A stretch of 64,000 nucleotides of DNA from Streptomyces diastatochromogenes (GTDB lineage Bacteria > Actinomycetota > Actinomycetes > Streptomycetales > Streptomycetaceae). The DNA lies in NCBI GenBank assembly GCA_026913215.1, contig JAPTYK010000001.1:3410001-3474000 (forward strand), in the 5' to 3' direction. A program made the position numbers and the translations under genes. This document shows, piece by piece, positions 41,717 to 50,878 of the stretch. How positions within the stretch are numbered: position 1 is the first letter of the stretch; every line of letters begins with the position of its first letter. Below the pieces are notes generated by a model that was not told the DNA's origin, made no database searches, and worked only from the letters and a program-made list of their open reading frames with translations.

Positions 41717-43671
41717 GTGAGCAACGAATCCTTGGCCAACCTGCTCAAGGAAGAGCGGCGGTTCGCGCCGCCCACCGAGCTGGCCGCGGACGCCAATGTG
41801 ACGGCGGAGGCGTACGAGCAGGCCAAGGCGGACAGGCTGGGTTTCTGGGCCGAGCAGGCCAAGCGGCTCAGCTGGGCCACCGAGCCGACCGAGACCCTCG
41901 ACTGGTCGAACCCGCCGTTCGCCAAGTGGTTCGCCGACGGCGAGCTGAACGTGGCGTACAACTGCGTCGACCGGCACGTCGAGGCCGGCCACGGCGACCG
42001 GGTCGCCATCCACTTCGAGGGCGAGCCCGGCGACAGCCGCGCGATCACCTACGCCGAGCTCAAGGACGAGGTCTCCAAGGCCGCCAACGCCCTGACCGAG
42101 CTGGGCGTCCGCAAGGGCGACCGGGTCGCCGTCTACCTGCCGATGATCCCCGAGGCGGCCATCACGATGCTGGCCTGCGCCCGTGTCGGCGCCGCCCACT
42201 CGGTGGTCTTCGGCGGCTTCTCGGCCGACGCCGTCGCCTCCCGCATCCAGGACGCCGACGCCAAGCTGGTCGTCACCGCCGACGGCGGCTACCGCCGCGG
42301 CAAGCCGAGCGCCCTCAAGCCGGCCATCGACGAGGCCGTCGCCAAGTGCCCGCAGGTCGAGCACGTCCTCGTGGTCCGCCGTACGGGCCAGGAGACCGCC
42401 TTCACCGAGGGCCGGGACGTCTGGTGGGACGACATCGTCGCCCGCCAGTCGGCCGAGCACACCCCGGAGGCGTTCCCGGCGGAGCACCCGCTCTTCATCC
42501 TCTACACCTCGGGCACCACGGGGAAGCCGAAGGGCATCCTGCACACCTCCGGCGGCTACCTCACCCAGGCCGCCTACACCCACCACGCCGTCTTCGACCT
42601 CAAGCCGGAGACCGACGTCTACTGGTGCACGGCCGACATCGGCTGGGTCACCGGGCACTCGTACATCGTCTACGGCCCGCTGGCCAACGGCGCGACGCAG
42701 GTCATGTACGAGGGCACCCCGGACACCCCGCACCAGGGCCGGTTCTGGGAGATCGTGCAGAAGTACGGCGTCACGATCCTCTACACGGCGCCCACCGCGA
42801 TCCGCACGTTCATGAAGTGGGGAGACGACATCCCCGCGAAGTTCGACCTCTCCAGCCTCCGCGTGCTCGGCTCGGTCGGCGAGCCGATCAACCCCGAGGC
42901 CTGGGTCTGGTACCGCGAGCACATCGGCGCGAACAAGACCCCGATCGTGGACACCTGGTGGCAGACCGAGACCGGCGCGATGATGATCTCGCCGCTGCCG
43001 GGCGTCACCGAGACCAAGCCGGGCTCCGCCCAGCGCCCGCTGCCGGGCATCTCCGCCACCGTCGTGGACGACGAGGCGAACGAGGTCCCGAACGGCGGCG
43101 GCGGTTACCTGGTCCTCACCGAGCCGTGGCCGTCGATGCTCCGCACCATCTGGGGCGACGACCAGCGCTACATCGACACGTACTGGTCCCGCTTCGAGGG
43201 CAAGTACTTCGCCGGTGACGGCGCCAAGAAGGACGAGGACGGCGACATCTGGCTGCTCGGCCGGGTCGACGACGTCATGCTCGTCTCGGGTCACAACATC
43301 TCGACCACCGAGGTCGAGTCGGCCCTCGTCTCGCACCCGTCCGTCGCCGAGGCGGCCGTCGTCGGCGCCGCCGACGAGACGACCGGTCAGGCGATCGTCG
43401 CCTTCGTCATCCTGCGCGGCACGGCGAGCGAGGACGAGGGACTGGTCGCCGACCTGCGCAACCACGTCGGCGCGACCCTCGGCCCGATCGCCAAGCCGAA
43501 GCGGATCCTGCCGGTGGCGGAGCTCCCGAAGACCCGCTCGGGCAAGATCATGCGCCGTCTGCTGCGCGACGTCGCGGAGAACCGCGAGCTGGGCGACGTC
43601 ACCACCCTGACCGACTCCTCGGTCATGTCGCTCATCCAGAACCAGCTGCCGGCCGCCCCAGCGAGGACTGA
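41717..43671 (+). CDS. acsA: Acetyl-CoA synthetase
   Basis: Activates acetate to acetyl-CoA through an acetyl-adenylate. GTG at 41717 with GGGAGA upstream gives VSNESLANLLKEERRFAPPT. Motifs: YAELKDEVSKAANALTELGV, the P-loop LFILYTSGTTGKPKGILHTS, IGWVTGHSYIVYGPL, VDTWWQTETGAMMISPLPG, and the acetylation-regulated Lys in TRSGKIMRRLLRDVAEN. It ends NQLPAAPSED after one missing base near 43659; length about 651 residues, normal for the family. It is flanked by strong terminators on both sides. Confidence 0.96.
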
Positions 43672-43683
43672 GCCCCCTCCCGT

Positions 43684-43733
43684 ACGTGGAAGCGCCCGCC
43701 CCGAGCCACCGCCCGGGGCGGGCGCTTCCACGT
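43684..43733 (+). terminator. Terminator with 20-bp perfect stem after acsA
   Basis: The arm starting ACGTGGAAGCGCCC is matched without mismatch by an equal arm after a 10-nt loop. It lies 12 bp past the acsA stop and is one of the longest perfect stems in the window. Confidence 0.92.
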
Positions 43734-43860
43734 GCGCGGGCGCTTCCGCGTACAAGGGCGCGGACACTCCCACGTACACGGGCGCGAGCGCTTCCCCGCA
43801 CACAGGCACGGTCGCTTCCGCGTATACAGGCACGGTCGCTTCTCGAACAGCGCAAACCGC
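43734..43860. repeat. Degenerate tandem repeat, 24-27 bp
   Basis: Imperfect units with gggcgcttccgcgtaca, acgggcgcgagcgcttcc and acaggcacggtcgcttc follow the acsA terminator. The repeat core 'gcgcttcc' and 'cacgt' resembles the terminator arm itself, suggesting the array grew out of the hairpin. The remaining gap to nhaA (to 44012) has no gene. Confidence 0.75.
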
Positions 43861-44012
43861 CCCTTACCCGCCTAAAGTGAACTCCGCCGGACACAACCCG
43901 AGCTCGTTAGGTAAGGTAAGGATCGCGTCAGGAACGCGACAGAAAGACCTAGGTGCGCCGGGAAGTCTGGTCGGCATGTGCTCTGCCCTGCCCACCGACC
44001 GGAGGTCCCCCA

Positions 44013-45404
44013 GTGTCCGCCCCCAGCGACCGCAAGTTCCTCGGACGGCTCTCCCTCCCCGAGCGCCGCTACCTCGCCGACGCCCTGCGCACCGAGACCG
44101 TCGGCGGCGTCCTGCTGCTCCTCGCCGCCGTCGCCGCCCTCGTCTGGGCGAACAGCCCCCTCAGCGACGGCTACGAGTCCGTACGGGACTTCCACCTGGG
44201 CCCCGCCGCCCTCGGCCTCGACCTGTCGGTCCAGCACTGGGCCGCGGACGGCCTCCTCGCGGTCTTCTTCTTCGTCGCCGGCATCGAGCTCAAGCGCGAG
44301 CTGGTCGCGGGCGAGCTGCGCGACCCCAAGGCCGCCATGCTCCCCGTCATCGCCGCGCTCTGCGGCATGGCGGCCCCCGCCCTCGTCTACGCCCTGGTCA
44401 ACGCCGTCGGCGGCGGCTCCATGGGCGGCTGGGCCGTGCCCACCGCGACCGACATCGCCTTCGCGCTCGCCGTCCTCGCCGTCATCGGCACCTCGCTGCC
44501 GTCCGCGCTGCGCGCCTTCCTGCTCACGCTCGCCGTCGTCGACGACCTGTTCGCGATCCTGATCATCGCGATCTTCTTCACCAGCGACCTGAACTTCGCC
44601 GCGCTGGGCGGCGCCGTCGCCGGACTCGTCGTCTTCTGGGTGCTGCTCCGCAAGGAGGTCCGCGGCTGGTACGTGTACGTGCCGCTGGCCCTGGTCATCT
44701 GGGGCCTGATGTACAACAGCGGCGTCCACGCCACCATCGCCGGCGTCGCCATGGGCCTGATGCTCCGCTGCACCACCCGGGACGGCGAGGAGCACTCCCC
44801 CGGCGAGCACATCGAGCACCTGGTCCGGCCGCTCTCGGCCGGCCTCGCCGTGCCCCTCTTCGCGCTCTTCTCCGCCGGTGTGAGCGTCTCCGGCGGCGCG
44901 CTCCACGACGTCTTCACCCAGCCGGTCACCCTCGGCGTGGTCCTCGGTCTCGTCGTCGGCAAGGCGATCGGCATCTTCGGCGGCACCTGGTTCGCCGCCC
45001 GCTTCACCCGGGCGGAGCTCAACCCGGACCTGAGCTGGCCGGACGTGTTCGCCGTCGCCACCCTCGCCGGAATCGGCTTCACCGTCTCCCTCCTCATCGG
45101 CGAACTCGCCTTCGCCGGGGACGCCGTCCTCACCGACGAGGTCAAGGCCGCCGTCCTGACCGGCTCGCTCATCGCGGCCGTCCTCGCCTCCGTCCTGCTG
45201 AAACTGCGGGTCCGGAAGTACCAGGCGCTCTGCGCCGACGAGGAGCGCGACGAGGACGAGGACGGCATCCCCGACATCTACGAGCAGGACAACCCGGAGT
45301 ACCACCTGCGGATGGCCGAGATCTACGAGCGGAAGGCCGCGGAGCACCGGGAGCGCGCCCAACTGGCGGGGGCATCGCGCGACGGGGCCGACCGTCCGGC
45401 ATGA
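44013..45404 (+). CDS. nhaA: Na+/H+ antiporter NhaA
   Basis: Exchanges internal Na+ for external protons; 463 residues, frame intact. GTG at 44013 with GGAGGT upstream gives VSAPSDRKFLGRLSLPERRY. The family signatures are VFFFVAGIELKRELVAGELR, PTATDIAFALAVLAVIG and the ion-binding Asp pair LAVVDDLFAI, with the late motif ATLAGIGFTVSLLIGELAF. An acidic C-terminal tail (EERDEDEDGIPDIYEQDNPE) is longer than in E. coli NhaA. Confidence 0.96.
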   Translation: MSAPSDRKFLGRLSLPERRYLADALRTETVGGVLLLLAAVAALVWANSPLSDGYESVRDFHLGPAALGLDLSVQHWAADGLLAVFFFVAGIELKRELVAGELRDPKAAMLPVIAALCGMAAPALVYALVNAVGGGSMGGWAVPTATDIAFALAVLAVIGTSLPSALRAFLLTLAVVDDLFAILIIAIFFTSDLNFAALGGAVAGLVVFWVLLRKEVRGWYVYVPLALVIWGLMYNSGVHATIAGVAMGLMLRCTTRDGEEHSPGEHIEHLVRPLSAGLAVPLFALFSAGVSVSGGALHDVFTQPVTLGVVLGLVVGKAIGIFGGTWFAARFTRAELNPDLSWPDVFAVATLAGIGFTVSLLIGELAFAGDAVLTDEVKAAVLTGSLIAAVLASVLLKLRVRKYQALCADEERDEDEDGIPDIYEQDNPEYHLRMAEIYERKAAEHRERAQLAGASRDGADRPA

Positions 45405-45480
45405 TCTGATTCGGACCGTGGAAGAGGACTCGCACCGTAAGAAGAGGACCTCGGACCGCAGAAGAGAAGAGGGAGCAGCG

Positions 45481-45966
45481 ATGAGCGACCCGTTCGACGG
45501 AACCGAGCGCAGCCTCGGCCAGCTGGTCGCCTCGGCGACCGCCGAGATGTCCGCGCTGGTGCACGACGAGATCGCCCTGGCCAAGGCCGAACTGCGGCAG
45601 GACGTCAAGCGCGGCGCGCTCGGCAGCATCATGGGCATCGGCGCCCTCGTGGTGCTGCTGTTCTCGCTGCCGATGCTGAGCTTCGCGCTCGCGTACGCCA
45701 TCAACACCTGGACCGGCGGGCACAACGGCAACGGGGGCTGGAACCTCGTCTGGTGCTTCCTGCTGTCCTTCGCGTTCAACGTGCTGCTGGCGGGCCTCCT
45801 CGGGGCGATCGCCGTCGCCAAGTTCAAGAAGGTCAAGCCGCCGGAGAAGTCCATCGCCTCCGCCAAGCAGACGGCGGCGATCATGGGGAACGCGAAGCCG
45901 CACCCCCGTCCGGAGCAGCGTCCGGCGCTGGAGAAGGCCTCCGCTGTGGGACGCTCGTCCGTATGA
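45481..45966 (+). CDS. Phage-holin-like (DUF1469/superfamily III) membrane protein
   Basis: A 161-residue protein with an N-terminal helix (SLGQLVASATAEMSALVHDE, IALAKAELRQDVKRGALGSI) and two transmembrane segments (GIGALVVLLFSLPMLSFALA and WCFLLSFAFNVLLAGLLGAI). Called holin-like by family, but in Streptomyces it is a normal chromosomal gene and no endolysin is nearby. ATG at 45481 follows GGGAGCAGCG. The stop overlaps the next start (ATGA), so it is coupled to the hydrolase. Confidence 0.88.
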   Translation: MSDPFDGTERSLGQLVASATAEMSALVHDEIALAKAELRQDVKRGALGSIMGIGALVVLLFSLPMLSFALAYAINTWTGGHNGNGGWNLVWCFLLSFAFNVLLAGLLGAIAVAKFKKVKPPEKSIASAKQTAAIMGNAKPHPRPEQRPALEKASAVGRSSV

Positions 45967-46896
45967 CCCTTCCCGAGAGCAGCGGCGGCAACGGCGGGCC
46001 CGTACGGCTCGACGGGCCGTGGACGCACCGTGACGTGGCCGCCAACGGCGCCCGCTTCCACATCGCCGAGATGGGCGACGGCCCGCTGGTGCTGCTCCTG
46101 CACGGCTTCCCGCAGTTCTGGTGGACCTGGCGCCACCAGCTGCCCGCCCTGGCCGAGGCCGGGTTCCGGGCGGTCGCGATGGACCTGCGCGGGGTGGGCG
46201 GCAGCGACCGTACGCCGCGGGTTACGACCCCGCCAACCTGGCGCTCGACATCACCGGCGTCGTCCGCTCCCTGGGCGAGCCGGACGCGGCGCTCGTCGGG
46301 CACGACCTGGGCGGCTACCTCGCCTGGACGGCCGCCGTGATGCGGCCGAAGCTGGTGCGCCGCTCGTGGTCTCCTCGATGCCGCACCCGCGCCGCTGGCG
46401 CTCGGCGATGCTCTCCGACTTCGCCCAGTCGCGGGCCGGCTCGCACGTGTGGGGCTTCCAGCGGCCGTGGGTGCCGGAGCGTCAGCTCGTCGCGGACGAC
46501 GGGGCGCTCGTGGGCGAGCTGATCCGGGACTGGTCGGGGCCGAAGCCGGTCGACGAGGAGGCCGTCGAGGTGTACCGGCGGGCGATGTGCGTCCCGTCGA
46601 CGGCGCACTGCTCGATCGAGCCATACCGCTGGATGGTGCGGTCGCTCGCCCGCCCGGACGGCATCCAGTTCAACCGGCGCATGAAGCGGCCGGTGCGGGT
46701 GCCGACGCTGCATCTGCACGGCTCCCTGGACCCGGTGATGCGGACCCGCAGCGCCGCCGGGTCCGGCGAGTACGTGGAGGCGCCGTACCGCTGGCGGCTC
46801 TTCGACGGTCTCGGGCACTTCCCGCACGAGGAGGACCCGGTGGCCTTCGGCACGGAACTCGTCAACTGGCTGAAGGATCCCGAGCCCGACCGCTGA
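45963..46896 (+). CDS. Alpha/beta hydrolase, epoxide hydrolase-like
   Basis: ATG at 45963 overlaps the holin-like stop. The oxyanion motif is LLLHGFPQFWWTWRHQLPAL, the nucleophile region VGHDLGGYLAWTAAVMRPKL (Asp nucleophile, as in epoxide hydrolases and dehalogenases), and the later acid/His region PTLHLHGSLDPVMRTR and FDGLGHFPHEEDP. Two missing bases, near 46220 and 46362, restore one frame. The native substrate is unknown. 310 residues. Confidence 0.88.
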
Positions 46897-47017
46897 GCCC
46901 TTGTCACGGCGGCATCGGCGCACAGGCGTCCGTCGAACGGCCATGTGCCCCGCGCATACTCCAATTGGCGGGCCCGGAAGCGGTTACCGACCTCGGACCC
47001 CGGGCAGACGTCGAGGT

Positions 47018-47209
47018 ATGGGCTGGACGCACGACTACGGTGACACGACAGCACGCGACCGCCGCTCGGCCACGGGGCCGGGCTCCCGCGAGCGGGGTGG
47101 CCCGCCGGATCAGGGGCACGCGGGGCAGGGGGTGGGGATCTCTCGTATCCTCCGCCGCCGGGCCCGCTGGGTCTCGGCCCGGCTCCGGCACCCCAGAGAC
47201 ACCGCGTAG
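47018..47209 (+). CDS. Possible small basic protein
   Basis: A 63-residue frame starting MGWTHDYGDTTARDRRSATG and ending RRRARWVSARLRHPRDTA, with GAGG upstream. It stands in the 331-bp gap between the hydrolase and the convergent protease gene. It has no family that I recognise, so it may be only an open frame due to base composition. Confidence 0.35.
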   Translation: MGWTHDYGDTTARDRRSATGPGSRERGGPPDQGHAGQGVGISRILRRRARWVSARLRHPRDTA

Positions 47210-47227
47210 GCCCCCGTCAGGGCCGGC

Positions 47228-48427
47228 TCAGAGGGCGCAGCCCTGGGTGTCGACCTGCTGGTCGGCGGTCCGGCCGCGCTCGATGTCCTCGCGGATCTCG
47301 TCGACCGTCAGGGCGTATCCGGTGTTCGCGTCGTCGAGGGAGCGGGCGAAGATCACGCCGTACACCTCGCCGCCCTCGGTGAGGAGCGGTCCGCCGGAGT
47401 TGCCCTGGCGGACCGTCGCGTACAGCGAGTAGACGTCCCTGCGCACCTCGTCGCGGTGGTAGATGTCGGGGCCCTTGGCGCTGATGCGGCCCCGCACGCG
47501 GGCCGAGCGCACGTCGTACGAGCCGTTCTCCGGGAAACCGGCGACGATCGCGTCGTCTCCGCTGCCGGCGTCCTCGTCGGTGAAGGCCAGCGGGGTGGCC
47601 TTGAGGCCCGGCACGTCCAGGACGGCGATGTCGCGCTGCCAGTCGTAGAGGACGACCTTGGCGTCGTAGAGCTTGCCCTCGCCGCCTATCTGGACGGTCG
47701 GCTCGTCGACGCCTCCGACGACGTGGGCGTTGGTCATGATGCGGCGGTCGGCGAAGACGAAGCCGGTGCCTTCGAGGACCTTGCCGCAGCTCTGCGCGGT
47801 GCCGACGACCTTCACGATGGAGCGCTGCGCGCGGGCGGCGACGGGGCTGTCGGCGAGCGCCGGGTCGGGCGGGGTGACCTGGGTGATCGGCTCGTTCGCG
47901 AAGGGGCTGAAGACCTGGGGGAAGCCGCTGCGGGCCAGGGTGGAGCTGAAGTCGTCGAACCAGCCGGAGGCCTGATCCGGCATCACCTGCTCCACGCCGA
48001 GCAGCACCTTGGAGCTCCGCACCTCCTTGCCCAGGGTGGGCAGCGACGTACGGGCGAGGGCCGAGCCGATGAGCCAGGCCACGAGCAGCATCGCGACGAC
48101 GTTGACGAGGGCGCCGCCGGTGGCGTCCAGGGCGCGGGCGGGCGACCAGGTGATGTGGCGGCGGAGTTTGTTGCCGAGGTGGGTGGTGAAGGCCTGGCCG
48201 ATGGAGGCGCAGACGATGACCGCCATCACGAAGACGACGGTGGCCGTGGTCGAGACCTCACTGTTGTCCGTCAGCTGGTCCCAGAGGATCGGGAGCAGCA
48301 GAACGGCGACGAGACCGCCGCCGAGGAAGCCGATCACCGACAGGATGCCGACCACGAATCCCTGGCGGTAACCGATGATCGCGAACCACACGGCGGCGAG
48401 CAGCAACAGGATGTCCAGCACGTTCAC
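47228..48427 (-). CDS. MarP-family membrane serine protease
   Basis: Periplasm-facing protease linked in mycobacteria to acid and envelope stress. GTG at 48427 gives VNVLDILLLLAAVWFAIIGY, and the CvpA-like region has four helices (residues about 1-150). The trypsin-like domain follows with the triad His in RIMTNAHVVGG, Asp in WQRDIAVLDVPG and Ser in VRQGNSGGPLL. The cysteine in TAQSCGKVLEG may pair with the C-terminal DTQGCAL, as in MarP. Frame intact, 399 residues. Confidence 0.93.
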   Translation of the reverse strand: MNVLDILLLLAAVWFAIIGYRQGFVVGILSVIGFLGGGLVAVLLLPILWDQLTDNSEVSTTATVVFVMAVIVCASIGQAFTTHLGNKLRRHITWSPARALDATGGALVNVVAMLLVAWLIGSALARTSLPTLGKEVRSSKVLLGVEQVMPDQASGWFDDFSSTLARSGFPQVFSPFANEPITQVTPPDPALADSPVAARAQRSIVKVVGTAQSCGKVLEGTGFVFADRRIMTNAHVVGGVDEPTVQIGGEGKLYDAKVVLYDWQRDIAVLDVPGLKATPLAFTDEDAGSGDDAIVAGFPENGSYDVRSARVRGRISAKGPDIYHRDEVRRDVYSLYATVRQGNSGGPLLTEGGEVYGVIFARSLDDANTGYALTVDEIREDIERGRTADQQVDTQGCAL

Positions 48428-48506
48428 CGTCAGTAGCCTCGCAGATTCGTTTCCGGTCGCCCGGGGTCGGTCGGTCCGCCCGAGGGCCGGCCCGGGAGCC
48501 AGCCTG

Positions 48507-49209
48507 TCATGACCGCCAGTCGAGCGGGACCTTCTTGGACCGGTCCCAGGGGCGCTCCCAGCCGGCGAAGTGGAGCAGCTTGTCGATGACGCCGGCCGTG
48601 AAACCCCAGACCAGAGCGGAGGCGACGAGGAACGCGGGACCCTCGTGGCCGAGCGGGTGCACGGAGGTCGCGCGGTTCGCGGGGTCCGTGAGATCCGCCA
48701 CGGGGACGGTGAAGACGCGGGCGGTCTCGCCGGGGTCGACGACGCCGACCGGGCTGGGCTCGCGCCACCAGCCGAGGACCGGGGTGACGACGAAGCCGCT
48801 GACCGGGATGTAGAGCTGGGGCAGCACGCCGAAGAGCTGCACGCCCGCCGGGTCGAGGCCGGTCTCCTCCTGGGCCTCGCGCAGGGCGGCGCGCAGCAGC
48901 CCGCCGTCCGCCGGGTCGCCGTCCTCGGGGTCGAGGGCGCCGCCGGGAAGGAGGGCTGCCCGGCGTGCGAGCGGAGGCTGCCGGAGCGCTCCATGAGGAG
49001 CAGCTCGGGTCCGCGCTCGCCCTCGCCGAAGAGGACGAGGACGGCGGACTGGCGGCCGTCGCCGCTCTCGGGCGGCAGGAAGCGGCTCAGCTGCTCGGGC
49101 CGGACCGTGCGGGCGGCCCGGTCGACGGGCGCGAGCCAGTCGGGCAGCCCTCGCGGCTGAGCAGCCCGGCCGCGCCGGGCCCCTGGATGTCTTCGTCAGT
49201 GCGCGTCAT
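48507..49209 (-). CDS. NUDIX hydrolase (CoA pyrophosphatase type)
   Basis: Hydrolyses a nucleoside-diphosphate-linked compound, likely CoA derivatives. ATG at 49209 gives MTRTDEDIQGPGAAGLLSRE; then LMERSGSLRSHAGQPSFPGG and the NUDIX box with ALREAQEETGLDPAGVQLF. The UPF0035/CoAse end VWGFTAGVIDKLLHFAGWER is typical. Two missing bases, near 49150 and 48950, restore the frame; the second falls in the NUDIX box. It overlaps the nth end by 14 bp. Confidence 0.9.
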
Positions 49210-50263
49210 TGGCACCCCGTGGTTCACAACGCGATCGGTGGACGGGTTCGTTCCCGGGGTTCGTTCCTGCGGCTCGTCCCCGGCGTTCGTTGCTGTGGTT
49301 CGTTTCCAGGGTTCGTCCCCGGCGTTCGTTCCTGGGATTCGTTTCCGGGGTTCGTCCCCGGCGTTCGTTGCTGTGGTTCGTTCCCGGGGTTCGTCCCCGG
49401 CGTTCAGGCGTCATCGTCCGGTGCGGCGGCGGCGCCCAGGGAAGCGCCGGGCGGCCGGGGTAGCCGGGCGGCGGGTTGAGCCGCTGGCCGGGGAGGCCGC
49501 CCTTCTCGTACTTGAGCAGCTTCCTCGCCTTCTCGGGGTCGGTCTCGCCCTCGCCGTACGAGGGGCAGAGGTGGGTGATCGGGCAGGCGCCACAGGCGGG
49601 CTTGCGGGCGTGGCAGATCCGGCGGCCGTGGAAGATCACCCGGTGCGAGAGCATCGTCCACTCGCTCTTCGGGAAGATCTCGGCGACCTCGGCCTCGATC
49701 TTCACCGGGTCGTCGGACCCGGTCCAGCGCCAGCGCCGGGCGAGGCGCATGAAGTGGGTGTCGACGGTGATCCCGGGGACGCCGAACGGGGTGCACACTT
49801 TAGCACCATGGCTCTGACCTGCGGTTACGCTCTCATCACAGGCGCACGCGTTGCCAAGGACCACGAAGGCGGTCTTCCGCCCGACCCCGGGTAGCTGGAC
49901 CATCTCCTCAAGCGTGCCCGGTACTCGTCCGCCGTGGTCGTGCACGATGGCGGCGGCCAACTTCGTGATGCTCCGGGTCTTCGCCCTGAAGAAGCCCGTG
50001 GGCCGGATCAGGTCCTCAACGTCCGCCGGGTCCGCTCCGGCGAGATCTTCGGGCTTCGGGTACTTCGAGAACAGACCGGGCGTGGTCTGGTTCACGCGAA
50101 GGTCCGTGGTCTGTGCCGACAGGACCGTTGCAACAAGGAGTTCCCACGCGTTCCGGAAGTCCAGCTCACAATGTGCGTACGGGTACGTCTCTCCGAGGAT
50201 GCGGTTGATCTTTCGCGCTCGGCGTTTCAGCGCAAGCGGGCTTTCCGTCCGTGGGCTTGCCAT
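49196..50263 (-). CDS. nth: Endonuclease III, hybrid gene across an attachment junction
   Basis: Base-excision repair glycosylase/lyase. ATG at 50263 gives MASPRTESPLALKRRARKIN. Helix-hairpin-helix LPGVGRKTAFVVLGNA (catalytic Lys), catalytic Asp in GVPGITVDTHFMR, and the [4Fe-4S] cluster CHARKPACGACPITHLC are present. Between the Lys and Asp lie 20 extra residues (CACDESVTAG then QSHGAKVCTP) that I know from no other Nth. The 5' part (49847-50263) uses more CTT, GTT, GCA, AAA and CGA codons than host genes; the 3' part is host-like. The C-terminus has four 13-residue repeats. Frame intact, 355 residues. Confidence 0.9.
   Translation of the reverse strand: MASPRTESPLALKRRARKINRILGETYPYAHCELDFRNAWELLVATVLSAQTTDLRVNQTTPGLFSKYPKPEDLAGADPADVEDLIRPTGFFRAKTRSITKLAAAIVHDHGGRVPGTLEEMVQLPGVGRKTAFVVLGNACACDESVTAGQSHGAKVCTPFGVPGITVDTHFMRLARRWRWTGSDDPVKIEAEVAEIFPKSEWTMLSHRVIFHGRRICHARKPACGACPITHLCPSYGEGETDPEKARKLLKYEKGGLPGQRLNPPPGYPGRPALPWAPPPHRTMTPERRGRTPGTNHSNERRGRTPETNPRNERRGRTLETNHSNERRGRAAGTNPGNEPVHRSRCEPRGANDAH
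49275..49415. repeat. 39-bp tandem repeat at nth 3' end
   Basis: Four units start at 49275, 49314, 49353 and 49392, an exact 39-bp period. They encode ERRGRTPGTNHSN, ERRGRTPETNPRN, ERRGRTLETNHSN and ERRGRAAGTNPGN in the host-derived tail of nth. The array ends just before the NUDIX start. Confidence 0.93.
49787..49846. other. Probable attachment junction (att half-site) within nth
   Basis: Exactly 60 bp interrupt an otherwise normal nth sequence. On the left is gacgccgaa (host GVP... codons), on the right cgcgttgcc (GNA codons). The insert contains gcaccatggctctgacct and adds 20 codons without breaking the frame. It marks the point where codon use changes, as expected of a hybrid half-site left by a site-specific recombinase. 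Core and enzyme cannot be identified without the other end. Confidence 0.65.
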
Positions 50264-50306
50264 GGCGTCCAGCGTACGGCGGAGCGGTGCTCCTGGGACG
50301 CGAAAA

Positions 50307-50343
50307 GCCCCGCCCGGCCAGAGGTTACGTGGCCGAACGGGGC
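50307..50343. terminator. Hairpin between nth and the next element gene
   Basis: GCCCCGCCCGGCCA and TGGCCGAACGGGGC face each other around a 9-nt loop with a small bulge. It lies 44 bp upstream of the nth start and 27 bp after the end of the next upstream minus-strand gene, so nth needs a promoter in the short space between. Confidence 0.7.
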
Positions 50344-50369
50344 AGGGCCTGAGAGGGGCGTACAGGGGG

Positions 50370-50705
50370 TCAGGCAGGCGCCCCAGCGCCGCGAAGGCGC
50401 ACCCCGGGGTAGTCCATGCCCATGGTGGCGGCCCAGAAGAGTTCCCGTTGCCGCTGCCGTACGGCCTTGAGCCTCCTCCTCTCGGCTTCCTGGTTCTGCA
50501 TGTACGCGGCGTAGTACGGCCGGATGAATTCCACGTCTTCCCCGTTCAGCGGCTTGTTGCGCTCCTGAACGTGGGACGGAAGGGGCGCCGCCGGGGAGGG
50601 GGCGGACGCTGCCGGGGCGTTCAGTCGGGCGGCGGAGTGGCGCCCCCGGGAAGGCAGAACCAGACGAAGGGCCCACGTGAGGGCACGGGCGATAGCATCG
50701 CGCAT
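50370..50705 (-). CDS. Hypothetical protein, 111 residues
   Basis: Opens MRDAIARALTWALRLVLPSR, an amphipathic basic helix, followed by GRHSAARLNAP, a Pro/Ala linker and a charged helical end (QNQEAERRRLKAVRQRQREL, FWAATMGMDYPGVRLRG). Streptomyces genomes carry many similar small proteins next to GntR-type regulators, as here. No function is known. ATG at 50705 is used. Confidence 0.65.
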   Translation of the reverse strand: MRDAIARALTWALRLVLPSRGRHSAARLNAPAASAPSPAAPLPSHVQERNKPLNGEDVEFIRPYYAAYMQNQEAERRRLKAVRQRQRELFWAATMGMDYPGVRLRGAGAPA

Positions 50706-50800
50706 AGGTCAGTCAGCTCCTGTTAGCTGTTCTCGACTCAGCCCCGGCGGACCGGTCCTAAGCGGTCTTCCGGGGCGCTTGCGTTTCTGACGGTAGCTAG

Positions 50801-50820
50801 CCTGTCCACCCCTGTCCACC
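50801..50820. promoter_or_regulatory. Two perfect 10-bp direct repeats upstream of the GntR gene
   Basis: cctgtccacc occurs twice in a row, one helical turn apart, 59 bp upstream of the GntR start and in the gap to the divergent hypothetical gene. A binding site for the GntR protein itself is a reasonable guess from position. Confidence 0.5.
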
Positions 50821-50878
50821 CCGAGGGGTGGCCATGGGCCACTGCCCAGCCATCGGGATTGGTCGGTACTGTCCGCTT

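Noticed and set aside
41615..43894. 759-codon open frame antisense to acsA
   Set aside because: Mirror of acsA codons and of the repeat array after it; low-complexity Val/Leu/Asp/Arg product.
45481..45966. Holin-like gene as sign of a second prophage
   Set aside because: The DUF1469 protein is a regular chromosomal neighbour of nhaA in Streptomyces and has host codon use; no other phage gene is near.
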